Assembly (NCBI GenBank): GCA_004154925.1
Contig: QJNS01000078.1
Coordinates: 231,327 to 295,326, forward strand
Direction: 5' to 3'
Source of the DNA: Monosporascus cannonballus
Taxonomy: Eukaryota; Ascomycota; Sordariomycetes; Xylariales
DNA: 64,000 nucleotides
This document shows positions 39,860 to 52,420 of this stretch, one piece after another; the first letter of the stretch is position 1; each line of letters begins with the position of its first letter. The notes under the pieces are model-generated. The model was not told the DNA's origin, did not search any database, and saw only the letters and a list, made by a program, of their open reading frames with translations. Both the position numbers and the translations under genes were made by a program.

Positions 39860-41520
39860 TAAATATGTATGTTATTTTATCGAACTTGTTAAAATAATTA
39901 TAAATATTAACAAAAAAAGTAAATATAAAAGATTCAATAAAATTATAAAATATTTAAATTTTTTAAAAATATTATATTTTTTATTAATAAAAATTAAAAC
40001 TATATTTAATACAGATTAAAATATTTAATTAATAAAAGTATTTTAAAAATATAATAAACATTTTAATAAATATATATAATATATTTAAAAAATTTTAAAA
40101 ATTTATGATTTATAATTTTAAATATTCAGATAAAAATAAAATAAATATATTATTTATTTAAAAAGTTTAAAAATATTTAAAAAAAAATTAATATTAAAAA
40201 TTAAATAAAATTATTTTTAAAATTATATAAAATTAAATTTATTAATAATATATTATTATAAAAATATATTAATATTTTATATTAATTTTTTATAATAAAG
40301 CTTTAATATTTAAAAGTTTTATATTATTAATTTTAAAATTTAATATTTTTAATATATAAAAAATAATTTAAAAATTAGAAAGTTTTAAGAAATATTTATA
40401 TAATATTAAAATGATAATTTTAATTTTATAATTTTATAATAATAAAAATATTATAAAAATTTAAATAATAATTATAATAATTATATTACATTTTGTAATA
40501 TTAAATATAATTTAAAGAATTATGTTATATTATAAATATATATATATATATATATTATTATTATTTTAATTATTTATAAAATAATTAAAATCATTAATTT
40601 ATAATATTATATTATTATAATAATATGTTATTTAAAATATATTTAATATTTTAAAAGTTTTTATACTTATTATAATTATTATTTTATATTTTTATAAAAT
40701 ATATTTTATAAAATATTTTAAACGTTTTAAATGTTTAAAAAGTTCTAAAATAATTAAATATAAATAAATATATATAAAATTTAAAAAAAACTATTTTATT
40801 TAATTTTACTTAATTTTATTTATTTTTATTTATCTTTATTTATTTTAATTCATATATATATTTTTTTATTTTTTTAATTATTTTTGTCTTTATAATTTAT
40901 TTTTATATTTTATCGATATTTATAATAATAAAATATTTTTCTAAATTAAATTTAATTAAATATTATTAAAAAATATCGGTTACGTTTATTTTTTTGTTTT
41001 TTGAATATACTTTATTGGATTTGCAACTTTTCGAATATTTCTAACGTAATAGTTTTATTATATCTTTAAAAGATATTATTTCTATCTGTTTTAATCTTGG
41101 TTTATTACGTTATTAAAATTTAAACTTTTTTATTTTTAAATTACAAAAGTTTTATAATTTTTTTAAAAAAACAAATAACAAATATAATTCAACATATAAA
41201 TATATGCGCATTTTATACTTATTTTAAGTAATGATTTTTTAATATTTTTCGTAATTTTATATTTAAATTTTATATAAAAAGTTTTTATAATAATAAAATT
41301 AATAAAAAACAGTCGAAAATATACCAGAAAAAAATAAATTTATTTAAAACTTAATTATATTTAATTTATTAATATTTATTATAAACTTTAAAAATACAGA
41401 TTCGAAATATATGTTAATATTCACGCTTATTTGCAATATATTACGTAATTTTACTGTAATATATTTGTTTATACAGATTATTTATTATTTTATTAATATT
41501 TTTTATTACTTATTAATTTG
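39860..41520. other. Near-pure A/T stretch inside the DNA transposon
   Basis: Mostly A and T with very few G/C, even CpG largely gone, especially 39900-40980. No frame or repeat unit identified. It has the same texture as 60240-64000. Confidence 0.6.
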
Positions 41521-41699
41521 GTTTTATATTATTAATATTCCGTTCAAATCGAAGTAATAAAACCTAATATATAACGGCTATATATTATCTTTTATCGAAT
41601 TCGAACCCCGGCCGGCGCCATCCCCGCGTATACCGATAAGCCCAATATAATCTTACCCGATCAAATCGATTTGCGGATATCTTCGAGAATACAATTATA

Positions 41700-42500
41700 A
41701 CAGATCCGATACAAAATAAAGGAAACGGGTTCCTTTTAATGATTGTTGGTCGTATGGCAAAAGTACGAAAAACCAGCGGATCGAAAGTTGGTGGTTTCAA
41801 CTTTATTAAAGGAAATCTCTTTTCTGGCAGGTAAGTAACAGCAGATTTAACTCTATGTAATTCGATCTAATTTGATTCAATTACGCCAGAACTATTTCGG
41901 CCAGTTGAAATACGAACGGATTTGGCGGAAAAAGCATAAGGCTGATCGGATTGCTTTACTTTACATCTATATGCCTGTTATTAAATACGAGTTTGACGAA
42001 TTTGTCCGTATGTGGAATGCCCATACCATCCGTGCCCAGAAAAACCGCAGTTACGTTGTATACGGTTCTCCTTACGTTATGTACGTTTTTCTCGATCTTA
42101 AGAAAGCGGTAAATTGTTGGATTCCTGTTAATCAAACGGTATTTAACGGGTTTCAAACTAAATTTCGTAAATCTAATCTTATTAATCTCGAAATTTATTT
42201 ACCTTAATCGACTTTAATATTTTATAATCGCTATATCGAAAAATATGGTAACCTTTTTATTACTTTACCCGAAAACTCCGAAACCTATTTATGGCTTTCG
42301 TATTATATCTAATTACGGGATAAATTAAAGGATTATTATTTAATTAATAAATAACCCGCTTTAAAGGAATTAAATAATCCTATAAGAAATTAACGTTATT
42401 ACGATAATACTTTAAGTAGTTACCTTATTATTATTAAAAAACGAAACGAAATAATTTTAAATAACGAAATAAAGGATATATAAATTCGGTTAATTTAAAT
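41700..42500 (+). pseudogene. Integrase-core transposase remnant (C-terminal part clearest)
   Basis: An open frame at 41872-42207 reads YFGQLKYERIWRKKHKADRIAL, followed by a hydrophobic helix (LLYIYMPVI) and EFVRMWNAHTIRAQKNRSY. The -D-IAL-YIYMPVI...F---WN-H-IR-QKNR pattern is the C-terminal signature of eukaryotic rve-type integrase-core transposases found in fungi and animals (Pfam integrase core family). The preceding DDE core is not readable; a stop interrupts the frame a few codons upstream, and the sequence after 42207 is again stop-ridden. The enzyme would have cut and inserted DNA in the nucleus. It is now inactive. TTG or an upstream exon would be needed as start, so this is a broken internal piece. 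Confidence 0.65.
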
Positions 42501-42599
42501 TAAAATTAGTAAAATTAAGTAAAATTAAAAAATAAAAGAAAACTTATGTAAAAATCCATTTTTATGGTACGTAATTTAATTAAATACGATCAAATAAAA

Positions 42600-43560
42600 C
42601 CCAAATTAAATCTGATTTTTTCTGTTAATTTTATCCCTTCCTGAAAAATGCGAATATGAACGTTTCTGTGCAGCGGCCGATCTAGTTTGTAACGGTGGTC
42701 CCAGTTTTTCGTATTTCGGAGTTTTTTCTATAAACCCCTTTCCGTTCGTTATTATTGGATCGGGCTTGTTGGTATTCGATTCGAGGTTTATTTCGACTTT
42801 GGCCATTTGTTTGGTTTTCGTTTATTTTTTTTATCTTAAGTTTTTTGCTTATTACCTTTTTTTTCCCGTTTTATTTGGTTTTTGTTTTTTTCGGCGGGAT
42901 AAGGGGAAATTCGTTAATTGCCGGTAAGTTATTATCCGTATTATTTTCGCTATCGTTATTATCGGTAAATTTTTTATATTTCGAATTGCGTTTATTTCGC
43001 GTAAATTCGTTAACGTTTCGTTCCGTCTCGGTATATAAATTTAAATAAATTTCTATATCGCCTTTATATATAATATGGTATTATTCTTTAATTATATTGA
43101 TTATAAATGGTTTCTTTAAATATAAACCTAGCTGGTAAATATTTTAACTTTTGCCAGTAATAACTTACCCGGCAAATTTCCACGATTTCGTATAAAGGTC
43201 CATAGGTACATTAGCTTTCTCGTAAAGTTATCCGATTAAAGCTTAATATATAAGGAAAACGGCATATAACAACATATTAATTGGAATCGGTTTTTTATAT
43301 ATTTGGATTTTAATCCATTCGGTCGCTTTTACCCCGCCTATAAGAGATTCCTCCCATTTGCATGTATATAAACGTAATCCGACCGAGATAGTAAGGCTTT
43401 TTTTGGATTTTTTATTATCGTTATCTATTACGTCGAGTCGAAAGCTTTTTTTTCGGGCGCGTTTTGCTACGGTCGAAAATTGTTGCCATTAATTCAAAGT
43501 ATTATTTTTGACGAAAGGTTGGACGGCCGCAGGAACAATATATGCTGGGATGGGAAAGGT
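42600..43560 (-). pseudogene. Degraded coding remnant on the opposite strand of the transposon's right arm
   Basis: Minus-strand frames with credible composition occur at about 43560-43090 (blocks IVPAAVQPFVKN, then FRLDVIDND, SVGLRLYTCKWEESL) and 42806-42606 (MAKVEINLESNTNKPDPI). Stops break them. The first resembles a real former protein, facing the transposase gene. I do not recognise the family; it may be a second transposon gene. Confidence 0.35.
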
Positions 43561-43950
43561 ACGGTAAAATTGATTAGGTAAAGTAAGGTCGATTATTTCG
43601 GCAGAACGCGTAAGTAAATTTAACGCTGGAAGTTCTTGGTCGTAATAAGGGCAATTAAGCCATTAAGGGTTGTTCGATTTGATTTTCGAATGCAGCCGTT
43701 GCGTTGCAGGGTAGCGGCCCTTATTAACTGCGACCAACATTATGCAGTTGCGAACAAGCTCGATTAACTTGTAATAAAATTATTTGAAGCAAACCTAATA
43801 AGATCTTATTCGATCGAATGGCTTGAAATATAAATTGTTGGAAAATTAATTCTTAGTTATTGCATTAATTATTTTGTTAAATTTCGCTTACATAAAACTT
43901 TTTATTTTATGTATGGTGTGTACGTATAACACTTTTTCCTGAAAATTATT

Positions 43951-43983
43951 AAAATGAGAGAGTAAGCCCTCTCGGACACCGTA
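43951..43983 (-). repeat. Right terminal inverted repeat
   Basis: It ends CTCTCGGACACCGTA, the reverse of the left end, followed by GCATAG. Confidence 0.85.
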
Positions 43984-43989
43984 GCATAG

Positions 43990-45019
43990 CGGCTGGAGAT
44001 TACCCCGCCTCCACCCGGACCCAAGTTTCACCCCTGAACAACACCCTTACTTTTTCACATCATTCTCCGACATTTTCAGTGTATAAACATATCTTGTTCC
44101 AATGTCAGTGTTTCAGAGATCCAGGCTTCACATGTTTCAAAGGTAGGGATGGCTGAGGCACCTCGCTACGCAGCAATGGCTGGCTGGAGATGATAAGCAG
44201 CCCTAAAAAATCTCAGCTACCGAGATTTGAGTTGGTGTACTAAGTATAGCCCAAACCCCACGTCCTGGTTTGTCAGCTTCCTACGACTTGCGGCTCGCCA
44301 ACGCTCGTATGTGCGCCCCACTATGTAGGTAGGTGCAGAGCTGTCGTGAAACTGCATGTGATAAGTCTCTCAATGTTGAGTCTTACCTCCGTTTGAGCGC
44401 CTCGGTAGGTGCATTACGTATCTGAAGATTTGAGCCCAACCCGGACGGATCCATGTGGCCGGGCTGGTTCCGAATGCGGAGTCGATGTGCCTGCAAATCG
44501 TTGGGAATACGCAGTCCTCGCAAAAGACACCTAAGGCAAATAAACAGCTTTCTGCTTTTCATTCTTTTCATAGCGGCCCTACTAACGCCTGCAAAACATT
44601 ATATGGCTACAATCACCGTTCAATTAAGAGTGTATATCCCTCAATTATAGACTCCCGATATCGGGCAAAGGGGTTATTATCTTGGTTCCTGCATAAAGTA
44701 GGATGCTTAATCTATGGTGGGTCCCTGCACATTTGCCTCAAATGTCCAACAAAAACACATAGTCTAAGATCTGGTCTTCGTTTGATGATGTATGTATCGA
44801 TGTTGTTCGCCGTTGTTTGTCCCGGTCGATTTAACGCCGTGCGAGCCAGGTGACATCTGGGGGAGAAACCTCAGAGCCTATGGTTGTGCCTTGGGGCAGT
44901 TGAGTGGGTAACAACCTAATCACTCATGCCTGGACTGGCAGCGTAAAGCACGACGCATCTTTCGGTTCAGCGAAGCTACTATCTACATAATCTCGGGTGA
45001 GTTATTGAGGTGACTAGGG
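43990..45019. other. GC-normal intergenic DNA upstream of the amidohydrolase gene
   Basis: Presumed promoter and 5' UTR of the gene at 45020. Weak overlapping frames (44383-44571 minus; 44453-44650 and 44455-44853 plus) show no motif. Nothing else is recognisable. Confidence 0.45.
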
Positions 45020-46990
45020 ATGGAGTGGCTACTTCCCCCCGGTGTGCGCCGTGACAATTTCTGGATTTACTCATCAGCTGCTATCGTCGGCCTAGCTGGG
45101 CTAGTCAAGCTCCGCCAAGGGGCTCTCAACTTTCTCTACTCCGAGACGCACTGCTACCAATCAGTCAGGACGAACCAGGCCGTCCACCCTTACGTGAACT
45201 GCTTCTCAGTGTCGCCCGACGGGACGTTCTCGAAGGTGTTCCAGGCGAGTGCCGACTCCGAGTTGGCTCAAAATGCAGACCCGGGCTATGCGATACCTGG
45301 ACTCTGGGATGGGCATGGCCACCTCCTTCAATATGGCGAGTTTCTGAACTCGATCGATGTATTTGGCACCCAGTCCATGGAGGAGGTTAGGTCACGCATT
45401 CGGGAATATGTCAACGATAACCCCAAAGCTGGATCACGGGACGAGTGGTTACGAGGTATTGGATGGGATCAAATGGCTCTAGGGCAGATGCCAACTGCTG
45501 TAGGTGGCTTGGGCACAGGAGCCGATCTTCGAGGTATACGCTGACAATTCGCAGACTGATCTTAAGGCAGATGCAATGTTAGCTGATCTTTATATCATGC
45601 TAGATCGGGTGGATGTGCATTGCATCTGGGTTTCTCAGGCAGTGCTTGACCTGCTACCTGATTCCATTCCTGACGTTGATGGCGGCGAGGTTGTCAGGGA
45701 ACCGGGCATGGGTGTCTTCTGCGATAACGCCATGGATATGGTCATGGCACTATGGCCGAAGCCTGACAACAAGAAGAAGCAACAATTTGTCCAGAGCGCT
45801 ATGAGCAAGCTGAACGAAGTTGGTCTCGTGGGTATCCACGATGCAGGAGTATCTCCAGAGAACCTTGAGCTCTACAAATCACTAGCCAGGAGTGATGACT
45901 GGACCGTGAGAGTCTATGCCAGTAAGTTCTGCAGTTATCTCTTGTCCCTTACATCGTAAAAAATCTCGCAAAGCTTCCAGTGAAACCTTTTATGGTTTAC
46001 TAAGTCTTGATTCACCAATACGTCTGGAGAGGATAATAACTGACACCAAGCCGCGCAGTGATAGAATGTTACGAGCGGAATACGTTCTGCCCTAAAAAAG
46101 TCAAAAAATATGTCGATCCTTATGGACGATTAAGTATACAGAGCGTCAAGCTATTTGCTGGTAGGTCAACTTTGGACGGTGAGGTGCCGGCGTCTTTCTG
46201 ACTAGAGCTAGACGGGGCTCTAGGGAGCTGGGGTAGTGCACTGATTGAGCCGTACGCCGACCGCCCAGATACTTCCGGGTCTCTGCTCGTCAACGCGTCT
46301 GAGTTGGTCTATGTGACAACCGCTTGGGCAGCTCAAGGCTTTCAGGTCAACATTCATGCCATTGGCGACCTTGCTAATCGATATGCGGTCGATGCGATAA
46401 CGGCCGCCCTAAGGCTCCTCTGTCCTGGCCGGGATATTCGGGATTGTCAGTCGCGTCTCCGGTTCCGCATCGAGCATTCTCAGATCATCCATCCTGATGA
46501 CCAAGCTCGGATCCATTCAGTTGGTATCATTCCTTCGATACAGCCCACGCACGCCACATCTGACATGGGCTACGTGGAAAAGAGGCTGGGCGGAGAACGC
46601 ACCAGGAGGGAGGCGTACAGGATGCGCTCGTTGCTTGATGCGCAGCCCATACTAGGTAGCGACTTTCCCGTAGAACCTCCCAATCCCTTCCAGGGCATAT
46701 ACGCCGCCGTGGCCCGGAAGAGCCCACATACTGGCCAGGCGCCAGAGGGATTTCCCAATGGTTGGTATACGGAGGAAAGTCTGGACCTCGACCAGGCGAT
46801 CCGCGGCTTCACGGAAGGCCCAGCATATGGCAGTTTTACAAAGGGTAAATCCGGCGTCATAAAGCCTGGCGCGTATGCCGACTGGGTAGTCCTTAATCGA
46901 CCCCTTGAAACTATGGCCGTCGAGGATCTCCGGACGTTGAACGTTAGAGAAACATGGGTTGGGGGAAGGATGGTCTACAAGAGGGACTGA
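45020..46990 (+). CDS. Amidohydrolase family 3 (YtcJ-like) metal-dependent hydrolase, intact, four exons
   Basis: Exons are 45020-45499, 45555-45921, 46059-46160 and 46212-46990, giving 575 aa with no stop. Introns are 55, 137 and 51 bp, with donors GTAGGT/GTAAGT/GTAGGT, branch-like CTGAC in each, and acceptors CAG, CAG, TAG. Residues 14-29 form a hydrophobic segment (possible membrane anchor). Metal-site motifs of the amidohydrolase superfamily follow in order: D97-GHGH (His99, His101), FADGALGSWG (about 314-324), HAIGD with His365, EHSQ with His405, and GSDFP with Asp467. Family members hydrolyse C-N bonds of small cyclic or amide substrates; the substrate here is unknown. The C-terminal GVI-PGA-ADWV block is typical of the family's beta-sandwich. 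Length fits fungal members. Codon use is ordinary and there is no RIP. It is the most complete gene in the window. Confidence 0.9.
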
Positions 46991-49010
46991 CACAAACAAT
47001 TTCGTGTCCCCGGGCGGCTAAATAGATGGGGGGGTAAACGCTACTAGCATGATTGGCCCCAAGTAATTCACCCGCGTTATCGTATAGCACAACAGACATG
47101 GGACATACAAGCCCCATTACAATGACGGATGTGAAGACGACCTCCTCGTGGAGGCAAGGCTACACTGCTAGGTTGTGACATTGTTCTCCATAGAGACACG
47201 AAGGCTAAAGTGCCTTGGCGGAAAATATTGGTAAGCGCTAAATAATAGGTAGCACATTCTCCTATATGAACTACCTATAATTTTTTGTTTCTGTTATCCC
47301 ATAGATCTATTATCTTCGACTTGGTGCAAGAAATACCTTCCACCAATGCGTCGTCTGTGAAATGTAACTCGGTCTGCAATATGAGAACCCACATCGGTAA
47401 GATCATTTCGTCAAACACTGACTGTAACTATTAGCTAAGAGATACTCCAGGCGAGTCTTACGTGAGACTAGTCTCTCCGCCTTTTCTGACGAGGATCATA
47501 TGGGAACGACCCATACAGACAACGTTGCGAGGCGAATAGGAGAAATACCGAATGTAGTAGTGTGCGTGTCCGACCATTCACAAAATCAATGCTGACAGCA
47601 AAAACAATATCAGGTTGGCAAGCATGCGCTGGATGCAACTGGGCAAATTAGCAAGGCAAGAAGAATTGCCAATAAGCTTCATATTAGTATATTTTTGACC
47701 GTTGCCGTCGACCAATACACGAGCCATGCATCTTACGGCATTGGCAGAGTCTATTCTGCGGGGGATGAGACGAAGACTCTTGTGGAACCAGAAATAGAAG
47801 GTTCGCAATCATGTCCCACACAGGTAGGTAACACAGAGCGCGATAAGAGCCTGGGTCGAGACCTAAATGGAAGTATGACGCGCGCCAATATTATACTACC
47901 CGACATTGTCACACGTAGGCCTCTCGCGCCTTGGAAAGACTCCGGGCCCGATTGGTTAAAGGGGGACGAATGCTTCGCTCCCTACTCGCACTCGGTTCTT
48001 GTATGGTTATACCAGCTAAGCAATATTACAATAACTTGGCGCGGAAGCCGTACCCGGGCTTAAGTCATGCCAGGAACAGAGTGTGTATTTGACAACCCTT
48101 TGACCAAACATTGTAGCACGTTGGACACAGAGTTGTCGAGATTATGTCAACAAAGTAATCAACCTATTGGTTTTATGACGGTGAAGGTGACGGAATCCTA
48201 AGGTGCACAAAATTTACACCGGAGTGTCCTCGTCACGGGAATCATTTGTCCAAACACAGGCATATGCGCTACTACCTAAGTATATAAGAAAGGGCAGAGG
48301 CATTTGATGGGATGGCACCACCGGACATTTTGACAGATTCGCTGGCACCGAAGTAATCCAGGAAAGATTTCCAGGGTTGAGTCGCGGCCGTAAATGGCCC
48401 ATCTTAGTGGTGCAGTCGGCCTGCGTGATGCGATCCTTATGGAGGTGCTCGGCATCCCCATTTCCGAAATGTACTAGGTAGTAATGGTAATAGTAGCCAC
48501 CCATGGGCTCGACCCACTCCACTGTTCCTCCTTATCTCCTGCCATTTCCGTGATGCATTCAAGAACGGGTTGCATTGTAGCCCGGGTGGTTCGAGATGTT
48601 CAACTGCGGGCCTTATTCGTCTCTGGTACGCAATTCCCTGATGCAGGTTTTGAACATCCCGCCCAATGGTGATTCGGGCTGCAGCCTTCTAGGTTAGTCG
48701 TTAAACTGAAGGGCAGGCGAATGGGGCTAGAACGTTATAGGGCGTGGGCATGCTGACCCATGCATTGTTACCTACGAACCCGTAATCTCCTTTAAGTAAC
48801 GCGGAAGCCTTACGACTTACCCGTAAACCCACTTGAATTTTCTCAATCCTAATTCGTTACAAGTAAGATGTTACGGTTGCACCTTATACCGCTACGCCAC
48901 CAGGGCAAAAGATTGGTAGAATGATCGCAATTGTGGCGACCATCCAAGTGCTTACAGCCGTATATACGTACTGGAGCCGTTATAGTAGGACAAGGCCGTA
49001 ATACAAGAAT
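46991..49010. other. GC-normal DNA with no convincing gene
   Basis: About 2 kb after the amidohydrolase. The longest frames are 47695-48063 plus (122 aa), 48214-48522 minus (102 aa) and 47578-47808 minus (76 aa, hydrophobic C-terminus). None shows a known motif, a proper splice pattern or homologous context, so I do not call them genes. A tRNA-like motif lies near 48770-48910. GC drops sharply after about 49010. Confidence 0.45.
48770..48910 (-). tRNA. Possible tRNA-like or SINE-like Pol III motif
   Basis: On the minus strand, GCCCTGGTGGCGTAGCGG (from about 48907) resembles a tRNA acceptor plus A-box (TGGCGTAGCGG). It is followed by ACTTGTAAC, like a Thr anticodon loop, and about 115 bp after the A-box GGGTTCGTAGG partly matches a B-box. 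Acceptor and anticodon stems do not pair convincingly, so it is not a normal tRNA gene. A degenerate tRNA or SINE head is possible. Confidence 0.2.
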
Positions 49011-52000
49011 TCCATTATATTTATCAGATATTCGAGGATATTTTTGTTTAAATATGAAATTTTTTGTAAATAATCAGTATTTAATATATACTTATAATAA
49101 TAATTATAAATAATTATAAAAATGCTAGTAAAAATTAAGTAGCTAAAATATATAAAAACAAAAAAAGCTTTATTAAAAGATTAATTGCTTTATTTAATAA
49201 ATAAAATATAAAAATTTAAATAATTAAGCACTTAATTACGTTTATTAAGAATAAAAAATAATTACGAAATTAAGGTAATATTATATATTAATATTATTTA
49301 AATTGTAAAAAAATAACGATTATATTTATATTTAAAGTTATATTAATAATCGAATAATTTTTATTAAATTATTTATTAATTGTAATCAAAGTACCGGCAA
49401 TTAATTATTAATCGAGTTTCGCCTAACCGAATTCGTTCGATTAATTTATATTATATAACTTTTTACTAAGATCGGAAATATGTAATGTTTTACTTCCATC
49501 TTTTTTAGACCTTTATCTTTTAAACTATTATACGATTTCCTTTTTTTATAAAAAAATTCTGTATATAAAAATTAATTTATGTATTTATTATTTATAATAT
49601 GAGATTTTCTAATTATGTATATTTACTATATTAACCCTTATTTTTAAGCGGTGTAAAAATAAAAAATTAATTTAAATCGCTTTAAGACGCTTTTTAGTAA
49701 TAAAGCTAATATAAATAATTTTAGTTATTTTGTTTGTTTTGACATTAATTATTTTAATTATATTATTAAGAAAAGTAAAACTCGTTATAATATTTTTATA
49801 AATAAAAAGTGCGAATAATATAAATTTGGTAGAGTAAATTTTGAAATTAATACAATGTTTACTATTACTTTAAATTTATTATTTTAATAATAAGTATATT
49901 GCTAAAAAAAACAAATAAGATCGAAAAAGAGGCCGAATTTTTTTATTTAAAGATCTTAATTCGTTTATAGCTTTTACATTGCTAAAAAGATTTTTCGTAA
50001 AAAGATATCCGAAATAATTCATTTTAATATTAAGAACTCAAAGGAATTAGAAAAGTAAAAAGGTATAAAGGCTGTTACTTTTTTAAATCCGGAAATTAAT
50101 TGATTTGCTATAAAAGTTTAATAATTTCTTTTACGGTTATAAAAACTGTAAATTAGAAAGCAATTATTAATAGTTTTATTAGTATTAATAAAAACTCTTT
50201 AGTAAGTATTATGTATATATAAGATTTTTTGCGAGTTTTTATATTTTTTTAAAAAAAAATTCGATACTTTTTTGACTTAATTTAGTATTATATAAGTCCT
50301 TTTTTATATTAAAGATTTCTTTTATTTCGTAAGTAACTCGATTTTTTATTTTTATATCGATTTATTCCGCGCGGATTTCGATAATATTTATTATTAATTT
50401 AAATAAAAACTATATAAAAATTCAATAATGTTTAAAACTTAATTATAAATTTGATTAATAAGTGATTTTTAAAAACAAATCTATAAATTTATATAGCTCG
50501 ATATTTAATTTTAAATATTTTGCTGGGTTGTATTGTTTAAATATTTTTTATTATAAAATAAAATATTTTCCATCGAAAATTAATATTTGTAACCGTTTTT
50601 AATTATAATATTGAGTTTTATAGTTATATTCTATTTTTATTTTTAATTTCTAATGTAAATATTTACACTATTTTGCTATAAGCATTGTTTTAATATTAAT
50701 AAGACCATTATTTACGTTTCTATAAAATTTAAGTATAAAATTATAAGTAACCTGTAATAAAGTTATTTTAATACTTTTTTTAATAAATAGTATTATATAT
50801 TAGTAGAGTAGTAACTATGTTTTGATTAAATTAATGTGTTGGTCTCTAATATAATAGCGCAAGTAGAGTTTTAATATATGGTTTAACTATTCTATTAGTC
50901 TATATATGTAATAATGAATATTATTAAATAATTTCTAATTTATGTTAATTTATAATATGAAGTTTTATTTAAACTTAACATTAAAAATAAGCTTTTATTA
51001 AAAAGAATTGTAAACGTTAACCATTATATATCAAAAATATTTTTAAATATATATATATATAATTTATTCGACGATAATATTGTTTGACAAGGTAAAAATC
51101 CAAAAGAATTCATAACAATTATAGCTTTTCATAATGCTTATATTATTATATTTCGACTTTTCTATAAAGCTTTTAATATTCTCGTGTTTTTTAAATTATT
51201 ACTATTTTTATTTTAAAAAACGATTAATATATTAATATCTTTTTCCAACTTTCTAAATATTAAAATATTTAGGTAATTAATATTTATATATATATATTAT
51301 ATTACATTTATTAAATCTTTTTGTTTTTATTAAATTACTCCGATGTTTTTTATAATGCAATATATATAAAAAAAATATAGCTTTCATTGTTATAATTTTA
51401 TAAAAGTGTAAATATCTTTTTATTGTATTTATAAAAAATTATAAATTTAATTTTTATAATGTGCTTTTTTAATTATACATACTAATTTATTTAATATATC
51501 GGTTTTCTCGTTTGTTAACTTTTTTAAAACTAATAACGAAATTAAAATTCGTTATATTCTGTCCGTATCGTAATTCGTATTTTGTAAGTTTCTTAGTTAT
51601 AATAAAACAGGTAAGAATTTAATACTTTATAGTAATTTTGCTTTAATATAATTACTATTTAAAAAATAAACGTTTAAAATTTATAATATAATAAAATTAT
51701 ATTTATTTAACATAGTATATTTAATTATCAATATTAAATTAATATAAGTTAAGTATAATAAAATATTATAAATTTAAATATTTTTATTAATGGATTATTA
51801 CGTTTAAAATATATTTCGAAACATAGGTTTTGAATTTAACAAAATTCATAAACTCTTATATAATTAGTATTATTTCGCTAATAACTATTTATTAATTTTT
51901 AAAATATATTTGCAGTTTAGAAATTATATTTATGTTTTTTTATAAAATAAATAAAATTTTCTATCACTTTATTAAATTTTAAATAAAGTTTTTAACATAT

Positions 52001-52420
52001 TTACCAAGTTCAAAAAATCTTTATATTTTCTTAGAAATATTTAACGTTTAGGAGTTTATAATTACCACTACGTTTTAAGAAGTTATTTTAATATGTTTTA
52101 TATATATTTGGTCAAGATGGAAAAAATATAAATAACGTTGAAATAACATACGCAAAAAGCGTTAATATATTTTTTAAAATTAATATTTTATTGTTCGTTA
52201 ATAAATTATTACCACTGGTTCAAATTTAATTAACTTAATTAAATATTTATATATATGAATTTCGTTTAAAAAATAGATTTCTATTTTTTATTTATGTAAA
52301 GGTAATATAAGAGAATAAATATATAAACGAAATAATAATCAAACAATTGCAGACCATTTTAAGAAATAGATATATTAACAGACTTTTATCTAGGTTATAT
52401 ATGTATTTATTTAGATATAG
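49011..52420. other. AT-rich degraded DNA, nothing recognisable
   Basis: Stops throughout, CpG-biased residual GC, poly-A/T runs. No family motif recognised. Confidence 0.5.

Larger units (their letters stand above)
38311..43983 (+). mobile_element. IS3EU-like DNA transposon (5673 bp), interior RIP-degraded
   Basis: The ends are inverted repeats: TACGGTGTCCGAGAGGGC at 38311 and its complement ending at 43983, about 33 bp with two or three mismatches. A second shared motif, ATACGTACAC, lies about 50 bp inside each end (38361-38370; 43919-43928 reversed). The 6-bp duplication GCATAG flanks both sides. TAC...GTA termini, a 6-bp duplication and an integrase-core transposase together match what I know of the IS3EU superfamily (TAY...RTA ends). 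Coding remnants lie at 38760-39050, about 39480-39840, 41700-42500 (transposase) and 42600-43560 (opposite strand). The middle (about 39860-41520) is nearly pure A/T. Dada-type elements also have 6-7-bp duplications but a different transposase, so I rank them lower. Confidence 0.72.

Noticed and set aside
46527..46999. Minus-strand frames opposite the last amidohydrolase exon
   Set aside because: Antisense shadows of a well-supported exon.
47578..48522. Frames of 76-122 aa in the GC-normal DNA after the amidohydrolase
   Set aside because: No motif, no credible splice extension, and lengths expected by chance at this GC content.
35325..49010. A Starship-type giant transposon carrying the gene island
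   Set aside because: No tyrosine-recombinase captain gene or matching boundary was seen. The only mobile unit here is the 5.67-kb transposon splitting the island.
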